Source: an uncultured Acidaminococcus sp. (GTDB lineage Bacteria; Bacillota; Negativicutes; Acidaminococcales; Acidaminococcaceae). Taken from it: a stretch of DNA of 28,942 nucleotides. The translations under genes and the position numbers were made by a program. The stretch is taken from assembly GCA_905213155.1 (NCBI GenBank), contig CAJMHI010000023.1:1-28942 (forward strand), given 5' to 3'. Under the pieces are notes generated by a model. That model made no database searches. It saw nothing but the letters and a program-made list of their open reading frames with translations, and was not told the DNA's origin. Shown here piece after piece: positions 24,319 to 28,942 of this stretch; within the stretch, counting starts at the first letter, position 1; the number at the start of each line of letters is the position of its first letter.

Positions 24319-25227
24319 ATGGCTAATACCAGTGGCATCAGAGCCCACATGAAAACCGTGGGCAGCATCAGCAAAATTACCGGGGCCATGCAGATGGTGG
24401 CTTCCGCACGGATGCATCAGGCGCAGCAGCGCGCCAATGCCAGCCTGCCCTATGCAGAAAAACTCCGTGACCTTTTGTCCGAAGCCATCAGCGATCCTTC
24501 CGCCATGTCTCATTTGGATTTGGCAAAAAATCCCCTGCTGGAAAAACGGCCTGTGTATCGGACGGCCTATGTGATCATGGGCTCTGATAAAGGCCTTGCC
24601 GGGCCTTATAACAGCAACGTGATAAAATACGCAGAAGTAGAGCTGAAAGATAAGCCGGACTCCATCATTCTGGCAGTAGGAAAACAGATCGCCCTGGGAC
24701 TTAATCACTGGGGGCATCATGTGCAAAAATCCTGGACCGGCTTTTCGGAAAAGCCCTCTTTTGAAGCCGCCGAAGAGATCGCCGATTATGTGGAAAACCT
24801 GTTTACCCATAAGGAAGTGGACGAGGTAGATATGGTATACACCTATTTTAAATCGGCCATGGTCCAGCTTCCTAAGAATTTACGCCTGTTGCCCGTAGAG
24901 GCGGCGGCCGGCAGCCGGGAAAAGGAGCAGAGCCTGGAAGTGTGGGATAAAGATGACGTGACGGATTTCCACACTTTGGGATTTGTCCCGGAACCGGGTG
25001 ATATGTTGCCGTTTCTGGCGAAATATTATTTGGAAAGCCAGATTTTTTCCGGACTTATCCAAAGTTCCGCCTGCGAACTGGCATCCCGGATGGCAGCCAT
25101 GAGCACAGCAACGGACAACGCGGAGAATTTGCTGAGCAAATTGAAGATTCATTACCAGAAAGTCAGACAGGCCAGCATCACCACGGAAATTAATGAAATT
25201 GTGAGTGGTGCGGAAGCCTTGAAATAA
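24319..25227 (+). CDS. atpG: F1Fo ATP synthase subunit gamma
   Basis: Central rotor shaft of F1. The 302-residue protein has the two long terminal helices of the family (IRAHMKTVGSISKITGAMQMVA at the start, cut here into its visible parts IRAHMKTVGSISKITGAM and QMVASARM; and ATDNAENLLSKLKIHYQ near the end) and the central DKGLAGPYNSN turn. It is slightly longer than usual (about 285-290). Start at 24319, 14 nt after the fused alpha gene, with GAGGG upstream. Confidence 0.96.
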   Translation: MANTSGIRAHMKTVGSISKITGAMQMVASARMHQAQQRANASLPYAEKLRDLLSEAISDPSAMSHLDLAKNPLLEKRPVYRTAYVIMGSDKGLAGPYNSNVIKYAEVELKDKPDSIILAVGKQIALGLNHWGHHVQKSWTGFSEKPSFEAAEEIADYVENLFTHKEVDEVDMVYTYFKSAMVQLPKNLRLLPVEAAAGSREKEQSLEVWDKDDVTDFHTLGFVPEPGDMLPFLAKYYLESQIFSGLIQSSACELASRMAAMSTATDNAENLLSKLKIHYQKVRQASITTEINEIVSGAEALK

Positions 25228-25239
25228 GGGGGCACCATT

Positions 25240-26715
25240 GTGTCTGAAGAAGAAAAACAACAAATCGACCAGGTGGTGGCCAAATTAACTGCCAAAAAAA
25301 GAGGCCATGTGGGCCACATCGTGCAGGTCACTGGCCCGGTGGTGGATATCCGCTTCCCGGATAAACAGTTGCCCGCCATTTTTAACGCTATCACCATTGA
25401 CGCACAGGCGGCAAAACATGTGCACGTGCACCTGACCACGGAAGTGGTGCAGCATATCGGCGATGATATGGTGCGTACGGTGGCTATGAGCAGCACGGAC
25501 GGACTGACACGGAATATGGAAGCCTACGACACAGGAAAACCCATTACGGTCCCTGTGGGCAAAGGCTGCCTGGGCCGCGTGTTCAATGTGCTGGGCGAGA
25601 CGGTGGATGACGATCCTACTCCGGTGGAAGCAGCCGATTACTGGCCCATTCATCGCAGCGCACCGCCGCTTGCAGAACAGTCCACGGATACAAAGGTCAT
25701 GGAAACCGGTATCAAAGTCGTAGATTTGATTGCACCCTATTCCCTGGGCGGCAAGATCGGGCTCTTTGGCGGTGCCGGTGTGGGCAAAACGGTGCTGATT
25801 ATGGAGCTCATCCATAACGTAGCTACGAACCACGGCGGCTATTCCGTATTTTCCGGCGTAGGGGAACGGACGAGAGAAGGCAATGACCTGTGGGGCGAAA
25901 TGAAACAATCCGGCGTGCTGGATAAAACAGCACTGGTGTACGGACAGATGAATGAACCGCCCGGAGCCCGTATGCGGGTTGGCCTGACGGGGCTCACCAT
26001 GGCAGAATATTTCCGTGACGTGGGCGGGCAGGATGTATTGCTCTTTATTGATAATATTTTCCGTTTCATTCAGGCGGGCAGTGAAGTATCTGCCCTTTTA
26101 GGGCGTATGCCCTCTGCTGTAGGGTACCAGCCCACACTGGCCAATGAACTGGGGGCACTGGAAGAACGTATCACTTCCACCCGTACCGGGTCTATTACTT
26201 CGGTACAGGCTGTGTATGTGCCGGCCGACGACTTGACAGACCCAGCGCCGGCGGCAACGTTCTCCCATTTGGACGCTACCACCGTACTATCCCGTGAAAT
26301 TGTGGAACTGGGAATTTATCCTGCCGTGGATCCACTGGCTTCCACCAGCCGTATTTTGGATCCGTTGGTGATTGGCCGGGAGCACTATGAAGTGGCCCGG
26401 GGCGTGCAGAAAATCTTGCAGCGGTACAAAGAATTGCAGGACATCATCGCCATTTTGGGTATGGAAGAACTGAACGAAGAAGACCGGATCACTGTATCCC
26501 GTGCCCGTAAAGTGCAGCGGTTTTTGTCCCAGCCCTTCCACGTGGCAGAACAGTTTACCGGACAAGCCGGGAAATATGTGCCGTTATCCGATACCATCCG
26601 GGGCTTTAAAGAAATCCTGGAAGGCAAGCATGATGACCTGCCGGAAAGCGCCTTCTTTATGGTGGGCGGCATTGAAGAAGCCGTTGCCAAGGGTAAACAA
26701 CTGAAAGGCGAGTAA
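25240..26715 (+). CDS. atpD: F1Fo ATP synthase subunit beta
   Basis: Catalytic subunit, 491 aa. Walker A GGAGVGKT (residues 177-184), GERTREGNDL, the catalytic-loop segment LFIDNIFRFIQAGSEVS, and EELNEED in place of DELSEED. It is about 20 residues longer than usual at the N terminus. The GTG at 25240 has AAGGGGG seven bases upstream. An in-frame GTG at codon 24, with AAGAGG just before it, would give the standard-length N terminus, so two starts are possible. Confidence 0.96.
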   Translation: MSEEEKQQIDQVVAKLTAKKRGHVGHIVQVTGPVVDIRFPDKQLPAIFNAITIDAQAAKHVHVHLTTEVVQHIGDDMVRTVAMSSTDGLTRNMEAYDTGKPITVPVGKGCLGRVFNVLGETVDDDPTPVEAADYWPIHRSAPPLAEQSTDTKVMETGIKVVDLIAPYSLGGKIGLFGGAGVGKTVLIMELIHNVATNHGGYSVFSGVGERTREGNDLWGEMKQSGVLDKTALVYGQMNEPPGARMRVGLTGLTMAEYFRDVGGQDVLLFIDNIFRFIQAGSEVSALLGRMPSAVGYQPTLANELGALEERITSTRTGSITSVQAVYVPADDLTDPAPAATFSHLDATTVLSREIVELGIYPAVDPLASTSRILDPLVIGREHYEVARGVQKILQRYKELQDIIAILGMEELNEEDRITVSRARKVQRFLSQPFHVAEQFTGQAGKYVPLSDTIRGFKEILEGKHDDLPESAFFMVGGIEEAVAKGKQLKGE

Positions 26716-26716
26716 T

Positions 26717-27157
26717 ATGGCCAAGCTAATGAAGCTGGAAGTCCTTACACCGGAAAAAGTTCTGGTGAAAAGAGAGGATATTTCCTATGTGCTGTTGAAT
26801 ACCATTGATGGAGGAATTGGGATTTTGGCCAACCATGGTCCCATGATAGCGGCCTTAGGCGAAGGCACATTGAAACTCCAGGATAGCAGCAATCGGGTGA
26901 TCCTGGTGTATGTTGAGGGGGGCTTTGCCGAGGTCAAGGATAACAAGGTTGTGATTTTGACACCCAGAGCGCAAGAAGCAGAGAATATCGACGTAGCAAA
27001 GAATGAGCAGATTCGGGACGAAGCCAAAGAACGTTTGGACCACCCCGATGCGCTGACCGATATTCCCCATACGGAAAAAATCTTACGGCGGGCCGAGGCT
27101 CGGTTAAAGACGGCTTCCCTGGTGGGAAAAGTACAGCCTTATTCCATGAACCAGTGA
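26717..27157 (+). CDS. atpC: F1Fo ATP synthase subunit epsilon
   Basis: 146 residues: an N-terminal beta sandwich (LEVLTPEKVLVKRED, GGIGILANHGPM, VEGGFAEVKDNKVVIL) and a C-terminal two-helix part (about residues 88-135) that in many species folds up to inhibit ATP hydrolysis. Slightly longer than the usual 133-140. The ATG is 1 nt after the atpD stop. Confidence 0.96.
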   Translation: MAKLMKLEVLTPEKVLVKREDISYVLLNTIDGGIGILANHGPMIAALGEGTLKLQDSSNRVILVYVEGGFAEVKDNKVVILTPRAQEAENIDVAKNEQIRDEAKERLDHPDALTDIPHTEKILRRAEARLKTASLVGKVQPYSMNQ

Positions 27158-27196
27158 AGAATGCGGTAAACGGGTCAGTGGAGAGGGGGAACTGCC

Positions 27197-27388
27197 TTGG
27201 ATTTTATCAGCAAAATGGCGGCCAGTAAGATGGGGCAGCTGCGCTCTGAGATTGTGGAGCTGACGGAGCGGCTGAAAGAAACAAGCAATGAGGAAACGTC
27301 CCGCAAATTGCGGAAGACCCTCCAGGAAAAGCAGGTGTATTACAATATCCTGGCAGATCGCTTGCGGATGCACACAAGAAAATTTTAA
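27197..27388 (+). CDS. Small coiled-coil protein at the end of the atp operon, function unknown
   Basis: 63 residues, highly charged, with regular hydrophobic spacing (MGQLRSEIVELTERLKE then LRKTLQEKQVYYNILADRL) indicating one or two amphipathic helices. The start is a TTG at 27197, placed seven bases after GAGGGGG; ATGs at 27215 and 27230 are alternatives. It lies between atpC and the operon terminator. I recognise no family. A role linked to ATP synthase is only suggested by position. Confidence 0.65.
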   Translation: MDFISKMAASKMGQLRSEIVELTERLKETSNEETSRKLRKTLQEKQVYYNILADRLRMHTRKF

Positions 27389-27434
27389 AAAACGAGCAGA
27401 GGAAACGTTATGGATCGTTTCTTCTGCTCGTTTT
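27389..27434. terminator. Bidirectional terminator of the atp operon and the convergent TIGR04076 gene
   Basis: A 19-bp stem: 27389-27407 pairs with 27416-27434 with one G-U, loop TTATGGAT, then a T run on the plus strand and six Ts on the minus strand. Confidence 0.95.
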
Positions 27435-27464
27435 TCTTTGGCAGTTTTTACTGAAAGTATGTAG

Positions 27465-27932
27465 TTACTTTCCTGTGTAAGCCTGCTCTACTCCCGTGGA
27501 AAAGTCCTGCTGGGAAAGCCAGGCTTTTTCTTCCTCCGTCTCCGGGATATCCATCCGTTCAATCTTAAAGATAACGGGACGGGTACCATCATTGCAGCAG
27601 GCAATCATGATACGGTCATCATTGGTCCAGCTGTGCATGATGGCACCGCCTTGGAGCGCTGTATAGATGTAGCGGCTGATAGCATCCCAGGCTTCTGCAC
27701 AAAATGGCATTGTGGGGCCTCCGGCTGTGGTAGCTGGATCACCATTTGCTTTGACAAGGGTATTGAGCCCTGCATGCCAAAAATCATCTTTGCCCGCGTT
27801 GCGGTCAAAAATATATTCATCCCCTGGGTGATAGCAGGGGCAGGGGCCGGATTTTGGATCAGCCAGGTATTGTTCCTGTAGCTCTGTAAAACAGTTGGTA
27901 GCAAGCACTGTGACTTTGCATCTGTAGCGCAT
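27465..27932 (-). CDS. TIGR04076 family protein, function unknown
   Basis: 155 residues starting MRYRCKVTVLAT, with GPCPCYHPGDEYIFD, a central ISRYIYTALQGG and the C-terminal block IACCNDGTRPVIFKIER, which is the pattern of the uncharacterised TIGR04076 family. The conserved cysteines (GPCPC and ACC) hint at metal or redox chemistry, but no function is known to me. The ATG at 27932 has AAGGAGG nine bases upstream; an upstream in-frame start at 28106 adds sequence unlike the family. The 256 bp between it and the Fic gene are AT-rich; I saw no convincing promoter or RNA there. Confidence 0.8.
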   Translation of the reverse strand: MRYRCKVTVLATNCFTELQEQYLADPKSGPCPCYHPGDEYIFDRNAGKDDFWHAGLNTLVKANGDPATTAGGPTMPFCAEAWDAISRYIYTALQGGAIMHSWTNDDRIMIACCNDGTRPVIFKIERMDIPETEEEKAWLSQQDFSTGVEQAYTGK

Positions 27933-28188
27933 GAGCAATCGCCTCCTTACTATTGTTTGGTCCAAGAAGAAGATTCTGCCGACTATTCTGCCGATGATGT
28001 ATCGTTGGACCATCTGCCACAGTATTAAGGCCGGGGTATAATTGACCCAGAGGGCCGAAAAATTTGGACTTGACTCCTTGTTCTGTAATAGAATGTAAAA
28101 TATCAACTATATTATTAAAAAAAAGTTGTAGGGATAAATAAAAGATTATAAGGAGAGCTGGTAAAGAACTTTCCCTCAACCTATGGCC

Positions 28189-28942
28189 TTATTTTACTTT
28201 CCAATATCCATAGCGCTTTCCACCAACACGTTCTACCTTGCCCGTCTTCTGTAATTCCTCCATCTTTCTTTGCAACGTGCGATAGGGAATATGCAGCATC
28301 TTTGACAGCTTTGTCTGCGTAAAGGAAGAGTCTTTCTTTAATGCGCAAAGAATCTGTTCTTCTAAAACGCCGGCCAATGTTCCATTAGTTTGGCGTATTG
28401 GCGTATTGGGACTTTCTGGTTTCCCCACCACTGTCGTTTCCCTGAGGGTATCCAGAATAATCTCCAGCATGAATTCAATAAATGGGCTGCTGTCTGATGC
28501 TTTGTCTGCTTTTCCCAGTGCTCCATAATAGTCCTGCTGCCTGCTGCGGATCAGCTCCTCCATAGGCAGCCAATAGAAAATCTCATTCCATTTGCCTAAA
28601 AGCAGGCTGTGCCACATCCGGCCCATGCGTCCGTTCCCATCTGCAAACGGATGAATGAATTCAAATTCATAATGGAAAATGGCACTGCGGATTAACGGAT
28701 GTATTTCTGCGGACTGGTACCAGCTAAATAAATTCTTGATTTCTTCAGGTACAAGGCTTGCCGGAGGTGCCATATGCACGACCACATCCCCATCAAATAC
28801 GCCGACACCGCCGGAGCGGAACTTTCCATTTTCCAGAATCAGCCCTGCCATCATCACCTCGTGAGCTTTCAGGAGATCTTTCACAGAATATGGATCAAGC
28901 TGTAGCATCAGTTCATACGTGGCATAGGCATTTTTTACCTCG
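28189..28942 (-). CDS. Fic-domain protein, N terminus beyond the window
   Basis: The frame stays open to the window edge, so the start is missing. Fic enzymes usually transfer AMP to a target hydroxyl. The full catalytic motif HPFADGNGRMGR is present, with the histidine, acidic residue and arginine intact. The C-terminal 60 residues form a winged helix-turn-helix (TQTKLSKMLHIPYRTLQRKMEEL), a common Fic-HTH layout. The part that could hold an inhibitory S/TxxxE(G/N) helix is outside, so self-inhibition cannot be judged. Base composition is lower in GC than the atp and cit genes, which may point to transfer. Confidence 0.92.
   Translation of the reverse strand, partial: EVKNAYATYELMLQLDPYSVKDLLKAHEVMMAGLILENGKFRSGGVGVFDGDVVVHMAPPASLVPEEIKNLFSWYQSAEIHPLIRSAIFHYEFEFIHPFADGNGRMGRMWHSLLLGKWNEIFYWLPMEELIRSRQQDYYGALGKADKASDSSPFIEFMLEIILDTLRETTVVGKPESPNTPIRQTNGTLAGVLEEQILCALKKDSSFTQTKLSKMLHIPYRTLQRKMEELQKTGKVERVGGKRYGYWKVK

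Noticed and set aside
27933..28188. AT-rich gap between the Fic and TIGR04076 genes, checked for a small RNA or toxin-antitoxin gene.
   Set aside because: No credible frame, promoter or stable hairpin was seen.

Overview
The window comes from a low-to-mid GC anaerobic member of the Firmicutes (Bacillota). It carries an oxygen-sensitive class III ribonucleotide reductase with its activase, a complete citrate-lyase gene set, a SAM-I riboswitch on metK and a diderm/Firmicute-style tagO-wecB-atp cluster. The combination best fits the Negativicutes, with an Acidaminococcus-like organism as my first guess. This placement is inference from gene content, not from a marker search.

Layout. (1) 62-2735 (+): htrA-like protease, rlmH and citC (citrate lyase ligase), closely packed. 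(2) 2740-6360 (+): promoter, SAM-I riboswitch with terminator, metK, then priA 1 nt later, so priA seems to lie under SAM control. (3) 6383-9206 (+): two NrdR-type boxes on a strong promoter, then nrdD and nrdG, closed by strong hairpins at 9216-9325. (4) 9365-13813 (-): citD-citE-citF, tandem terminators, then a separately promoted CitMHS transporter. (5) 13897-18084 (+): a divergent LysR-type regulator, a citX-citG fusion, alr and a small membrane protein. (6) 18162-27434 (+): promoter, tagO-like glycosyl-phosphate transferase, wecB, and the F1Fo ATP synthase operon atpI-B-E-F-[H'A]-G-D-C plus a 63-residue coiled-coil protein, ended by a 19-bp terminator. (7) 27465-28942 (-): a TIGR04076 protein and a Fic protein running off the window edge.

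How it works together. The citrate genes form a regulon. CitMHS imports citrate. CitDEF cleaves it to acetate and oxaloacetate. CitXG makes and attaches the prosthetic group, and CitC acetylates it. The citD and transporter promoters share an ATAAG-N6-CTTAT palindrome exactly 46 nt upstream of near-identical extended -10 elements. The LysR regulator's own promoter abuts one copy, the classic layout of a LysR activator that represses itself.

The most unusual item is in the ATP synthase operon. There is no separate atpH. Instead, the C-terminal (b-binding) part of subunit delta is fused in frame to the N terminus of a full-length alpha subunit, and the delta N-terminal domain is absent. Since F1 has three alpha but normally one delta, this predicts three delta C-terminal domains per enzyme and a changed peripheral stalk attachment. 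The same alpha also has a Gln-to-Gly change in its P-loop and a short stretch that looks like a compensated double frameshift.

I saw no rRNA, tRNA, CRISPR array, insertion sequence or attachment site. The only gene-free stretch over 300 bases is 10700-11030; it holds two terminators after citF, a regulator site and the transporter promoter.
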